Below are positions 14,573 to 21,874 of a DNA stretch of 22,075 bases, in pieces. This stretch comes from a virus. The stretch covers positions 1 to 22,075 of the IMG/VR virus record IMGVR_UViG_3300021425_000215; one strand, written 5' to 3'. The first letter of the stretch is position 1; the number at the start of each line of letters is the position of its first letter. Under the pieces are notes generated by a model. That model had not been told where the DNA came from. It searched no databases and worked only from the letters and a program-made list of their open reading frames with translations. Both the position numbers and the translations under genes were made by a program.

Positions 14573-14574
14573 AA

Positions 14575-14832
14575 TTATTTATTCCCTATTTGCATCCACA
14601 CAGATGCAGCTATAAATGATAGCAATGCTACTGTTGATATTCTTACTACTGTTGACCAAATGCTTTTCTTTGTATCACGATAAGCTTCGAGTAGAGTACG
14701 CATCTCATGTAAGTCTTTATGTGCGTCATCATCTTGCAAGCCTAGCGACTTTAGTGCCTCTCTAGCACCACGTCTAGCTGCACGATCAAGCATAGCCTCT
14801 AGCTCTTCTGGTGTCAAGTTGATGTTGCTCAT
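14575..14832 (-). CDS. DUF6127-like membrane protein (85 aa), possible holin or spanin-like role
   Basis: The N-terminal half is helical with the pattern MLDRAARRGAREALKSLGL, then DDDAHKDLHEMRTLLEAYRDTKKSIW. A single membrane helix follows near the C-terminus (about residues 62-80, VVRISTVALLSFIAASVW). This matches what I recall of DUF6127 phage proteins, in which a GAREAL-LGL motif and an LR-LL--WR-AK motif precede one TM. The start overlaps the upstream zinc-protein stop (ATGA). It could be an accessory lysis or membrane-tethering protein, but its partner genes are two or more genes away, so a role at the virion or membrane remains open. The function is not established. Confidence 0.75.
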   Translation of the reverse strand: MSNINLTPEELEAMLDRAARRGAREALKSLGLQDDDAHKDLHEMRTLLEAYRDTKKSIWSTVVRISTVALLSFIAASVWMQIGNK

Positions 14833-14993
14833 TGGTGCTTACCTATTGGACAAGTGTTGCCGCTCATTCGAGCTTTGATTGGCATTATGCATTTACATAT
14901 ACTACAGGTCTTAGTTAGTTGCTTATAGTTCTCACAAGATTTACATGTCTCTATCTTTTTGAGGTATTTATCTGTCGCCTCTAAGAAGGACAT
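14829..14993 (-). CDS. Small zinc-binding protein (54 aa)
   Basis: This gene is short, but it fills the gap between two minus-strand genes and is joined to them by TAATG upstream and ATGA downstream, so translation is very likely. Cysteines are paired: C17-x2-C20, C30-x2-C33 with C35, and C48 in the ending NTCPIGKH. The CxxC...CxxC...CPxGKH/W layout recurs in tiny phage proteins and predicts one structural zinc site. No enzymatic residues are present. It may serve as a nucleic-acid or protein-binding adaptor; the specific role is unknown. Confidence 0.85.
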   Translation of the reverse strand: MSFLEATDKYLKKIETCKSCENYKQLTKTCSICKCIMPIKARMSGNTCPIGKHQ

Positions 14994-15367
14994 TACGTAC
15001 TAAACTCATGTATAGATGTAGCACCTGAGATATCATCAAAGTTAACCTGCATGTTTAACCAGTTAGTGATGGTTGTCTCTAAGTTAGTTGTATTAGAGAA
15101 TGTACCTAATGCTTCCCAAATACGTGTGCCATTATGAAGGGCTAGGATAGCTGGTAGTACTGGTGGGGCAAACAGAGGAATGTCATCTGATGTAACATCT
15201 AGCTTAGAAAATGTAACTGTAGGGTAATTACCTGCAATACCTTCTAGCTGTCCCTCAATGTCGCCACAAGCTGTGCATTCACTGTGGTGTAGTAGTACGA
15301 TATCCCATGCATTAGTCTCTGCACGTTTATCAAATAAGTCTTGTTGTGTTACTGTTGGTAAAGCCAT
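14993..15367 (-). CDS. Thioredoxin-fold protein in the tail module (124 aa)
   Basis: Strand WDIVLLHHSE leads to the active-site-like C31-T-A-C34, followed by a helix, the strand TVTFSKLDVTSDD, and the cis-proline segment PPVLPAILALHNGTRIWEALG with P72. This is the thioredoxin order of CxxC, beta, cis-Pro and beta-hairpin with 'NG'. The C-terminal 30 residues (TITNWLNMQVNFDDISGATS) extend beyond the fold. It may catalyse disulfide exchange. Its location directly after the Cys-containing candidate receptor-binding gene (one-base overlap) suggests a role in forming or checking disulfides in tail proteins, or a structural use of the fold. An AGGAT element eight bases upstream supports ATG 15367. 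Confidence 0.8.
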   Translation of the reverse strand: MALPTVTQQDLFDKRAETNAWDIVLLHHSECTACGDIEGQLEGIAGNYPTVTFSKLDVTSDDIPLFAPPVLPAILALHNGTRIWEALGTFSNTTNLETTITNWLNMQVNFDDISGATSIHEFST

Positions 15368-15861
15368 TATACGTATCCTGTTGAACCTGCTGTTCTATAA
15401 CAATATCTAATTGAGTATCCTGCAACGTATCCTGATGGGCAACCGTATGCATTTACAAAGTAGAACATCCAAGGTATAGTACTGTGTTGAACACCTGTAG
15501 CACCACTGTAATCTAAAGCATTGCCTGTGCCATTTACTACACCACCATCTGTGTAACCAGAGCTACAAGCACCTGGGGTGTTATAACTACCTGCAAAGTA
15601 AGGTGACCAACAAGGTCCAGTTGCATGTGCAGTAGTGTTGACATACAAACTATTACTGTAGCCGTAGCCTCCTGTATATTTGTAAGGGAAGTAATTATAA
15701 ACAGACTCACGTTCAGCAGCAGTGGCTTCTGGAATAAACATAGTATAACCAGAGTTATTGTAAAGGTATACCCACCTGTTTAACTCTGGTCTACCACTAT
15801 CGCCACCAGGTCCATATCTACCTAGAATAGTAGCTCCATCTGCTATATCACGACTGCTCAT
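15367..15861 (-). CDS. Tyr/Gly/Cys-rich candidate receptor-binding tail protein (164 aa)
   Basis: No named domain is recognised. The composition is striking: many Tyr, Gly, Ser and Asn, with Cys near residues 100-115 and at the end (GPCWSP, GACSSGY, AYGCPSGY, RYCYRT), so two disulfides are possible. It starts DGATILGRYGPGGDSGRPELNRW and ends GYSIRYCYRTAGSTGYV. It is encoded immediately after the S74 tail fibre with a 14-base overlap, in the position where podoviruses keep fibre-tip or adhesin genes. I infer a tail-tip or receptor-binding function and a fast-evolving surface. An AGAGG element lies 13 bases upstream within the fibre gene. The assignment is contextual. Confidence 0.7.
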   Translation of the reverse strand: MSSRDIADGATILGRYGPGGDSGRPELNRWVYLYNNSGYTMFIPEATAAERESVYNYFPYKYTGGYGYSNSLYVNTTAHATGPCWSPYFAGSYNTPGACSSGYTDGGVVNGTGNALDYSGATGVQHSTIPWMFYFVNAYGCPSGYVAGYSIRYCYRTAGSTGYV

Positions 15862-17689
15862 TTAAACGATCAACCTCTGCCTTAAGCTCTTTAACTGCCT
15901 CAATCAAGTAAGCAATAATCGGTGCAGCACTAACTGTCTTATGCTCTTGTTCTTTTACAGCTTCAGGAATAACAGCTTCTACTTCTTGAGCAATAACACC
16001 AATGTCATGTACGCCATCTTCCTTCCAATCAAATGAAACACCACGTAGTCTATCAATTACATCTAGTGCATTTGTGACTGGTGCAATGTTTTCCTTCAAG
16101 CGTTCATCTGATGAGTAGTAGAATGCTGTAGCTGTTACAGAGCTAGATGCTGTAAGCGCACCACAAGCAAAGTCTTGTCCACTTGTACCTGCTTTATATG
16201 CATAACGTCCATCTGACTCAGACTCAGTGTAATAACGACCATCGTGTGTATGGCTATCATCTGCGACAGTGACGGTTAGAGTAGCATTACCTAAGTTAGT
16301 AAATGTAGCTGAACCTGTTGCATCTCCTGCCAGTGTAAGTGTAGGGTCTGCAGTAGCTGTTGTAGCAATACTAACACTGCCCAAGTTAGTCATAGTGCCA
16401 GAGCCTGTGACTGCTCCTGTGAGTGTAATTGTAGGGTCTTTAGCTAAAGTTACAACACCTGATGCTACAGAGAAGTCTGTACTGTTAAATGATGCAATAC
16501 CTTTGTTTGTAGTAGAGGCATCCTCACCAGAGATAACACCAGATGAAACATCAATACCTTCACCTGCACTAAAGTGTGCACGTACTTCTGTTGCGCTGGG
16601 GCCAGTGTAAGTAATAACACCTGTGCTGTTGTTGTAAGACAACGAACCGTCACCACCTGCATCAGTTACAGATACTGCTGTTCTAGCTCTAGCAGTTGTA
16701 TGGTACAGATTTGTAGAACCTTCAGCTAGATCGTCTGTAGTAGATGAGGCTAGACCTTGAGTACTGATAACACCTGTCGAAGAGTTATAAGAGAGGTCAC
16801 CACTTACACTAATAGCAGCTCTTGCTCTTGCATCAGTGTAATAAAGATTAGTACCTTCTGTTAGGTTTGTAGTGCTGTGGTTACTAATACTTGATACTGT
16901 ACCTGTAACATCTCCTGTGACATCTCCTGTGACATCACCAGTTACGTTGCCTGTGACATTACCTGTTAAGTTACCTGTAACATTACCTGTAACAGCGCCA
17001 CTAAGAGTACCAGTAATAGTACCAGTGACACCTAATGTACCACCAATAGATACGTTACCTGTGTTGACTGTTAAGTTACCTGTAGAAACAGATGTATTAC
17101 CAGTAACAGTCAGGGTACCACCAACAGTGGTATTACCTGTAACGTCAAGAGTACCTAGAGCATCTACATCTGCACCGTTTAACCTTAGTGACTCCACACT
17201 GCCAGAATAAATAGATAACTGGTTAGAACGATTAGTAAGTTTACCGTAGTCAACACCACCGTCTTGTAATTTTACATCACCATCATCAGCATCAAGTACG
17301 ATATCACCCGCTACATCAAATGTTAAGTTGCCTGAAGATACAGCATACTCGTTGTCTTCGATTGTAGTATAGCCGTTAACGCCAGCATTAATAGTGTCAG
17401 CATAAAGAGTACCGTCAAAATAACCATCCTTGTATTGTGCAGCACTAGAACCTAAATCTATGATGTTGTTAGCTTTAGGTAGTACCGTAGATGTACTTAC
17501 AATGATGTCCTGTGCTGGACCTACTTTTGTAATAGGTGCACCTCCACCTACAGTACCATCGTGAGTGTGACCAGTTGAAGCTTGAAAAGCATCTTCGACA
17601 GCGTTGAACTCACTGTCAAGATCGTCAGCGTCAATGACGTTACCGTTAGCAATGTTGTTTGCCGTATCTTGGCGTGTGTAACCTGCCAT
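15848..17689 (-). CDS. Tail fibre with C-terminal Peptidase_S74 intramolecular chaperone
   Basis: The protein (613 aa) has an N-terminal anchor-like region (residues 1-60: TRQDTANNIANGNVIDADDLDSEFNAV, GHTHDG), a beta-rich repetitive shaft, and a C-terminal S74 domain beginning at S527-D-E-R-L-K532. In this family the Ser and Lys form the self-cleavage dyad. The rest of the domain (SFDWKEDG, DIGVIAQEVEAVIPEAV, and the coiled-coil end LIEAVKELKAEVDRL) is complete. After trimerisation the chaperone is usually cut off. The shaft contains TGNV/TGDV tetrapeptide repeats, also visible as a 12-base tandem repeat, and 'NLYYTDARAR' and 'NLYHTTARAR' blocks. AAGGAAG precedes ATG 17689. It directly follows the tail tubular B gene. 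Confidence 0.92.
   Translation of the reverse strand: MAGYTRQDTANNIANGNVIDADDLDSEFNAVEDAFQASTGHTHDGTVGGGAPITKVGPAQDIIVSTSTVLPKANNIIDLGSSAAQYKDGYFDGTLYADTINAGVNGYTTIEDNEYAVSSGNLTFDVAGDIVLDADDGDVKLQDGGVDYGKLTNRSNQLSIYSGSVESLRLNGADVDALGTLDVTGNTTVGGTLTVTGNTSVSTGNLTVNTGNVSIGGTLGVTGTITGTLSGAVTGNVTGNLTGNVTGNVTGDVTGDVTGDVTGTVSSISNHSTTNLTEGTNLYYTDARARAAISVSGDLSYNSSTGVISTQGLASSTTDDLAEGSTNLYHTTARARTAVSVTDAGGDGSLSYNNSTGVITYTGPSATEVRAHFSAGEGIDVSSGVISGEDASTTNKGIASFNSTDFSVASGVVTLAKDPTITLTGAVTGSGTMTNLGSVSIATTATADPTLTLAGDATGSATFTNLGNATLTVTVADDSHTHDGRYYTESESDGRYAYKAGTSGQDFACGALTASSSVTATAFYYSSDERLKENIAPVTNALDVIDRLRGVSFDWKEDGVHDIGVIAQEVEAVIPEAVKEQEHKTVSAAPIIAYLIEAVKELKAEVDRLNEQS
16901..16996 (-). repeat. 12-base tandem repeat encoding TGxV units of the fibre shaft
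   Basis: About eight adjacent 12-base units (consensus on the plus strand near ACCTGTGACATT) encode TGNV, TGNL, TGDV and similar. Three central units are identical or nearly so (TCCTGTGACATC), making slippage or recombination likely. Confidence 0.85.
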
Positions 17690-17700
17690 GTGTTACTTCC

Positions 17701-19239
17701 TTATTGTCTATCGTTCTGCGTATATTCTAGCAGAGCCGTGTCTAGTGTAAATGCTGGGTTTGTTGAGTTGTCTTCAATACGAATAGCTATAACTTTACCT
17801 GAGCCTATGATCTGGTTTTGATACACTTTATCCAACTCGCCACCGTATGTAGATGTACCAAAGATAGCTGCAACAGAACCATAATAGGATACTGCAGTAC
17901 CCGTACTTGTAATAGTTGTGGCTGCTGGTTGAATCAGGTTTTGGTTGTTAAGTCGAGTAAAGTCATACTTAACTGCTAAGTCAATTTCAAAAGAGCCTTG
18001 AGGATCAATGTACGTAGTTAGCTTATAAAATGTCTTACGTACCTGTGGATCAGATACTGGCATGTAAGGTGATTCATATATAGCTTCAATGGCCTCACCG
18101 TCAAAGTTAGCACCTTGCTCCATTTGATATAAATAACCATCTTCATTAGCAAAGACAATAATTTCAGAGTAGTTATCTACATATTTAGAATCAGCTACAA
18201 ATGCTTTAATACCTGATGTCTCACCCCAAGCTAGGTTAGCTGCACCTTGGTCAGAAAACTTAGTAACTAACAAACCCCGTGCAACTTTAGCCTGTTCTGA
18301 CTCTGTGTAAGCAAAGATACGATACTGTGCTTTTTCACGAATGACAATAGAGCAGAAATTAGATGTGCTTTGTGCAAACTTGTATACGTCATCAGCAATA
18401 GGATCAGATGCAACTTCAAGAGCAAAGTCACCAATACGGTCTGTTGCACCTAGTAGTCGGATACCATCAGGTGACATGTACATAATATCACCACCAACTT
18501 CCTGAATAGTATCAGGGTCAAGACAACCAATACTCTCTGTAATAGGGCTTAGTTGGAAGTCTGAGATAGTCGAACCAGTAATTCGTTGAATCTTGTTACG
18601 ACTAAAGATAATAAGCTGATCACGAAACGAGATAAGTCCAGTAATCACATGGCTTACATTGATAACGCCACCACCATTAGCTGCTGTAAAATCATCAGGA
18701 TCACCAGGGGCTGAGAAATACAGGTTAGAACCTTTAGAGAAGAACACAGTATTCTTAAATACTGCTACCTGTTCTGCACCCTGTAAGTCTGTAGAAGATG
18801 TTACAAAGCTAAGTGTACCTGCTGTATCATCATAAAGGGCTGGGTAATTAACACTATCTACAAAATAAATAAACTCACCAGCACCAAAATTAAAATCTGT
18901 AGAACGAATCTTATTACCAAGTAAAGATGTTGTACCTAGTGAAGACCAACCTGCACCTGTAGTTTTGTGATACTCAGTTACACTACCATTACTTCTAGCT
19001 GCAATAAACTCTGAAGGTTTAACAACTTTAACACCTAGTACTCTACCTGATCCTGGAATTACATCAGTCTCAGCTTTATCATAACCAAGTATTTTAGAGT
19101 AGCCACCTGAACGTGCAGGTTCAAAGTTCTGTAAAATAGTAGCAGAACCAATAGCATTAATCCCCTGTTGTAGAGGACTCATGTTTGAGATAAGGCCACC
19201 CTTAAACTCAATAGGAAATGTCTGCCAATTAGTAGCCAT
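17701..19239 (-). CDS. Tail tubular protein B / nozzle-like protein
   Basis: The protein (512 aa) begins NWQTFPIEFKGGLISNMSPLQQG and continues with repeated beta-strand blades (YFVDSVNYPALYDD, AVFKNTVFFSKGSNLYFSAPGDPDDF, GLISFRDQLIIFSRNKIQRITG, DIMYMSPDGIRLLGA). This is the pattern of podoviral tail-tube/nozzle beta-propeller proteins, where blades carry 'F-S-P-DP-DF' motifs. It follows the tail tubular A analogue with a one-base overlap, the same A-then-B order as T7 genes 11 and 12. Its role is to form the distal tube of the short tail, closing the channel before DNA release. Length is below T7 gp12 (about 790 aa) and closer to the shorter marine versions. Confidence 0.88.
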   Translation of the reverse strand: MATNWQTFPIEFKGGLISNMSPLQQGINAIGSATILQNFEPARSGGYSKILGYDKAETDVIPGSGRVLGVKVVKPSEFIAARSNGSVTEYHKTTGAGWSSLGTTSLLGNKIRSTDFNFGAGEFIYFVDSVNYPALYDDTAGTLSFVTSSTDLQGAEQVAVFKNTVFFSKGSNLYFSAPGDPDDFTAANGGGVINVSHVITGLISFRDQLIIFSRNKIQRITGSTISDFQLSPITESIGCLDPDTIQEVGGDIMYMSPDGIRLLGATDRIGDFALEVASDPIADDVYKFAQSTSNFCSIVIREKAQYRIFAYTESEQAKVARGLLVTKFSDQGAANLAWGETSGIKAFVADSKYVDNYSEIIVFANEDGYLYQMEQGANFDGEAIEAIYESPYMPVSDPQVRKTFYKLTTYIDPQGSFEIDLAVKYDFTRLNNQNLIQPAATTITSTGTAVSYYGSVAAIFGTSTYGGELDKVYQNQIIGSGKVIAIRIEDNSTNPAFTLDTALLEYTQNDRQ

Positions 19240-19928
19240 TAGTATGCAACTCTACGATCCCGAATATATTCAGTACGATTAATGTTTTGAGATCGCATGT
19301 ACTTAATGCCATCAGTAAATTTGTTTTGTGATACTGTAGCTGCTTGCATGTCGCCTCTGAATACGTAGGCATAATACATAGCACCATCTACAATAATGTG
19401 TCTAAATTGTTCTGGTATTGCAGGTACGTCTGCAGCTTTTTCCATGTCAACACCAACAGTGTAGTACTCATATACTACTTCATACGCTTGGTCTGGTGCA
19501 GGGATAAAAAGTAGCTCACGGCTAGGTGCACGTATTACAGAGTGTGGTACAGTTCTGTTGGATGTATTAGAGTTATACTCATAATCGGCGTATTTGTCAA
19601 GGTATTCTTCATAATTCAACACTTTTAACTTATTAGTACCCACACTTAAAGTATCATCTCGTCTAATGCGGAAGCTATTCATGTTAATAGTTTTAGAGTC
19701 ATACGGCATACTGTAACGAACTTCACCAGGTGTCAGTACTTCTGTTTCCTCTACGTGATTCCAAGGCCACTCAAACTCTTCTTGGTGTATGTGCCTAATA
19801 GATGCATTAACAGCATCCTTAGTAAGGTTGTAGTAACCCTGTGCACCAGCAAAGTTAGACGTGGTAAGCTCTACTTCGTTAAGGCGGCGGTTAACGTCAT
19901 TTACTAGACCGATAAAATCGTAAGCCAT
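19239..19928 (-). CDS. Tail tubular protein A / head-to-tail adaptor
   Basis: The protein (229 aa) is similar in length to T7 gp11 (196 aa). Recognisable features are the N-terminal helices (DFIGLVNDVNRRLNEVEL, YNLTKDAVNASIRHIHQEEFEWPWN), the beta section (RYSMPYDSKTINMNSFRI) and the C-terminal helices (AIPEQFRHIIVDGAMYYAYVFRGD). The adaptor binds under the portal as a dodecamer and joins it to the nozzle. AAGGAGA with good spacing precedes ATG 19928. It lies between the fibre-tail adaptor-like gene and tail tubular B. Confidence 0.9.
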   Translation of the reverse strand: MAYDFIGLVNDVNRRLNEVELTTSNFAGAQGYYNLTKDAVNASIRHIHQEEFEWPWNHVEETEVLTPGEVRYSMPYDSKTINMNSFRIRRDDTLSVGTNKLKVLNYEEYLDKYADYEYNSNTSNRTVPHSVIRAPSRELLFIPAPDQAYEVVYEYYTVGVDMEKAADVPAIPEQFRHIIVDGAMYYAYVFRGDMQAATVSQNKFTDGIKYMRSQNINRTEYIRDRRVAY

Positions 19929-19930
19929 TC

Positions 19931-20248
19931 TTACTTCTCCTTAACCCGTAGATATACACTACGTTCATACTGCAAGCCTTCAACTGTCGTAATCTTACAT
20001 GTCACTTTGTATCGCACGTTATTAGTGCCAAGTGATAAACGAATAGTGGCTACAGTAAGAGTGTTAGTCTTCTGTACCATCTGTAAGCCATTGACTACAC
20101 TAGCTGCATTTACTTCTGTCTTAGTGCCATCAGCATCATCAATATACCAAGTTACACCTGAGATAGTGTCATCGCCAAGAAAGCGTGACCAATCAATGTT
20201 GTAATCTAGTAGTTCATCTTTATCTTTGTCAGGCCACTTGTATGACAT
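19931..20248 (-). CDS. Fibre-tail adaptor-like protein (Gp77 type, 105 aa)
   Basis: The protein opens with the pattern DYNIDWSRFLGDDTISGVTWYIDD. It then has an Ig-like beta-sandwich with TVATIRLSLGTNNVRYKVTCKITTVEGLQYERSVYLRV. The order 'D(W/Y)x2-WLGDDTI...T-W', 'LS-GT--VRYKVTC-ITT--G--YERS--L-V' is the signature of phage fibre-tail adaptor (Gp77-like) proteins. These are small single-domain virion proteins that connect tail fibres or stabilise the tail. It is two bases upstream of tail tubular A and shares its operon. AAGGAA precedes ATG 20248. Confidence 0.85.
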   Translation of the reverse strand: MSYKWPDKDKDELLDYNIDWSRFLGDDTISGVTWYIDDADGTKTEVNAASVVNGLQMVQKTNTLTVATIRLSLGTNNVRYKVTCKITTVEGLQYERSVYLRVKEK

Positions 20249-20259
20249 AAATGTATTCC

Positions 20260-20940
20260 TTACGCTGCGATACGAACTGTTCTGTCAGTATCCATAGCTT
20301 CTATATAAACAGTTCTGTTAGATAAGTCTGCTGGGATACGTACTGTGTAACCCTGATCTGTAGCTGATACATAAACAACACGGTTACGATCAAAGCTATC
20401 TTTAATACTTTCATAGTCAAACTGTACGGTAGTGACTACAGGACGTTTAGTGTAGATGTTTAGAGGTACAGACGTAATCTCAATAACGTTAACTGTACGT
20501 GTAGTTACAGTACCTATAGCAGAGTTAGCTGCTACACCTACTGGCAATACAACAGCCTTAGCTTTAACAGTAGGTGATCCTGCAGTAATACTTAAGGCTG
20601 GTACTGTAACGCTTACATTAGCTTCTGCTAGTACAGTAGTTGTACCGATATTGCCTGTAGAGTCAACCCCTTGTGGTTCTACTACAGCTTTAGCTACTAC
20701 TGTTGTATCACCTACAGAGCTAGTTGCAGCTATTGAGCTAGGAACTACAACAGCTTGAGCATCTACTACGACACTGTTGACTGCACCTGTAGCTCCTACA
20801 CCTGTAAGACTTAGGTTAGCTGCAGATACAGTAACAACAGTATTAGTGCTGCTTGTGGCTGCTACACCAGTTGCAATAGTACGTACTTCACCACCAGCGG
20901 CAAAGGCATTTACTGAAAATGGTGTAGAGCCAAAGAGCAT
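20260..20940 (-). CDS. Beta-repeat virion protein (226 aa)
   Basis: The N-terminus (MLFGSTPFSVNAFAAG) is a form common in small marine-phage virion proteins. Residues 25-156 comprise six degenerate repeats of about 22 residues (units starting G25, G47, S69, G91, A115 and G135), each with 'A-V-xxP-GV---S-IGTxTV'-type strands. This predicts a stacked beta or Ig-like rod. The C-terminal 45 residues are different: repeated R-V-Y-V/I-x-A-x-D and TVRI strands. The composition (Val, Ala, Thr, few charges) suits a decoration or tail-shaft protein. It sits four bases after the DUF6447 gene and just before the fibre adaptor. No enzymatic motif is seen, and the role is inferred. Confidence 0.8.
   Translation of the reverse strand: MLFGSTPFSVNAFAAGGEVRTIATGVAATSSTNTVVTVSAANLSLTGVGATGAVNSVVVDAQAVVVPSSIAATSSVGDTTVVAKAVVEPQGVDSTGNIGTTTVLAEANVSVTVPALSITAGSPTVKAKAVVLPVGVAANSAIGTVTTRTVNVIEITSVPLNIYTKRPVVTTVQFDYESIKDSFDRNRVVYVSATDQGYTVRIPADLSNRTVYIEAMDTDRTVRIAA
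20473..20868 (-). repeat. 22-residue beta-strand coding repeats
   Basis: Six units of 20-24 residues in the 226-aa virion protein, visible as recurring VVxAxAVVxP and IGTxTV blocks. At DNA level the repeats are degenerate. Confidence 0.7.
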
Positions 20941-20943
20941 TTA

Positions 20944-21162
20944 TTATGCAGCCTCTTCTTCAGGTGTTTCAACAGAGGTAGCAAGCATCTGTACAAACGC
21001 ATCACGTCCTACAGATAGTTGATCTAAGTTGAAACGCACACTAGATAACTTACGGTCTAAGTCATTAATGTGATTCAACATAGTCTGTTGCTCTTGTGTT
21101 AAATCTTCAACGAAGTATTCTTTATCGTTGATAGTGATGGGAGTCTTTTTATCTTTACCCAT
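20944..21162 (-). CDS. DUF6447-like small protein (72 aa)
   Basis: The sequence KTPITINDKEYFVEDLTQEQQTMLNHINDLDRKLSSVRFNLDQLSVGRDAFVQML matches what I recall of DUF6447: a short strand pair (ITINDKEY), then two helices forming a hairpin with a heptad pattern, and an A(R)-F--ML end. The family is frequent in marine phages near tail-fibre genes and has no known function. The acidic tail (ETPEEEAA) is short. AAGGAGA precedes ATG 21162. Its place between a fibre gene and virion proteins suggests a tail-assembly or chaperone-like role. Confidence 0.82.
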   Translation of the reverse strand: MGKDKKTPITINDKEYFVEDLTQEQQTMLNHINDLDRKLSSVRFNLDQLSVGRDAFVQMLATSVETPEEEAA

Positions 21163-21174
21163 TGCTAATCTCCT

Positions 21175-21396
21175 TTATGAGTTTGCTTGTATTGCTGCAT
21201 TAACAGCAGTCATATCTTCGTCTGTCCAGAAGTCTTTGTCAACCATTAGCTGTAGATGCTCTACGTTGCGTGACACAGTGTCAGCCCAGTCAGCATCGTC
21301 CATGCCCTCTGGTTGCCCAGCGTTTAGCAAGTCAACAGAGTGACCCATTGCTGTGTAGTGTTGTGCGATTTCTTCCGCAGTTGGTGTATCAGTCAT
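21175..21396 (-). CDS. Small acidic helical protein downstream of fibre (73 aa)
   Basis: The sequence TPTAEEIAQHYTAMGHSVDLLNAGQPEGMDDADWADTVSRNVEHLQLMVDKDFWTDEDMTAVNAAI is helical and acidic. I recognise it as the type of small ORF often found right after an S74 fibre in marine phages, without an assigned function. It has a strong ribosome binding site (AAAAGGAGA) seven bases before the ATG. It may act as a fibre assembly factor. The start is secure. Confidence 0.8.
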   Translation of the reverse strand: MTDTPTAEEIAQHYTAMGHSVDLLNAGQPEGMDDADWADTVSRNVEHLQLMVDKDFWTDEDMTAVNAAIQANS

Positions 21397-21420
21397 TTGT
21401 TTCTCCTTTTCTGACTAATG

Positions 21421-21861
21421 TTAAGCGTTTTCTAAGGCAGTGATCCGTGCCTCTAGTTCTTTGATTGTAGCGACCAAGAGTGGCACTAGCTTGCTTTGGT
21501 CAATGCCTTGGTAGACAGGGTTGCCATCTGCATCTACTTCATCTTTTGTGCCGTGAATTGCCTCTGGTACAACTGTTTGAACTTCGTGCGCTAGAAAGCC
21601 ATCCACAGTAGTGTCGGCGTCTGCAATAAAGTTAAAGCGATATACTGGAATTTGTTTTATACGATCTGTTGCACCTGTTAAGACAACTACGTTCTCTTTA
21701 AGTCGATAGTCAGATGTTGTGTTGTAAGATACAGATGACCCGTTTGTAGTAACCTTTGCAACCTCAGTAGAAGAAGAATACCAACGAATTAAGTCTCCGC
21801 TGCCATTTCTTTTAAAACTTGCCGCTGTTCCACCACCTGATCTTTGCTGCTCAGCCCACAA
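21421..21861 (-). CDS. Tail-fibre C-terminus with Peptidase_S74 chaperone (frameshifted from its upstream part)
   Basis: The product carries a full S74 chaperone: S-D-Y-R-L-K-E-N with the Ser/Lys dyad, VYRFNFIADADTTVDGFLAHEVQTVVPEAI, and the C-terminal coiled coil LVPLLVATIKELEARITALENA. Just upstream is the distal shaft (SFKRNGSGDLIRWYSSSTEVAKVTTNGSS). The apparent start at 21861 is TTG without a ribosome binding site. The frame is open to 21909, where a stop bounds it, and upstream fibre coding continues in another frame at 21875-22075. I therefore read it as the 3' part of a longer tail-fibre gene. The S74 domain chaperones trimerisation and then cleaves itself off. Confidence 0.85.
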   Translation of the reverse strand: MWAEQQRSGGGTAASFKRNGSGDLIRWYSSSTEVAKVTTNGSSVSYNTTSDYRLKENVVVLTGATDRIKQIPVYRFNFIADADTTVDGFLAHEVQTVVPEAIHGTKDEVDADGNPVYQGIDQSKLVPLLVATIKELEARITALENA

Positions 21862-21874
21862 ACAGTCAAATTCA

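Noticed and set aside
15367-15861. Diversity-generating retroelement target in the tail-tip candidate
   Set aside because: No reverse transcriptase, template repeat or adenine-biased duplicate is visible in the window, and the C-terminus is not a clear C-type lectin fold.
16872-17210. Plus-strand open frame rich in PVT repeats
   Set aside because: It is the reverse reading of the 12-base fibre repeats and has no independent support.
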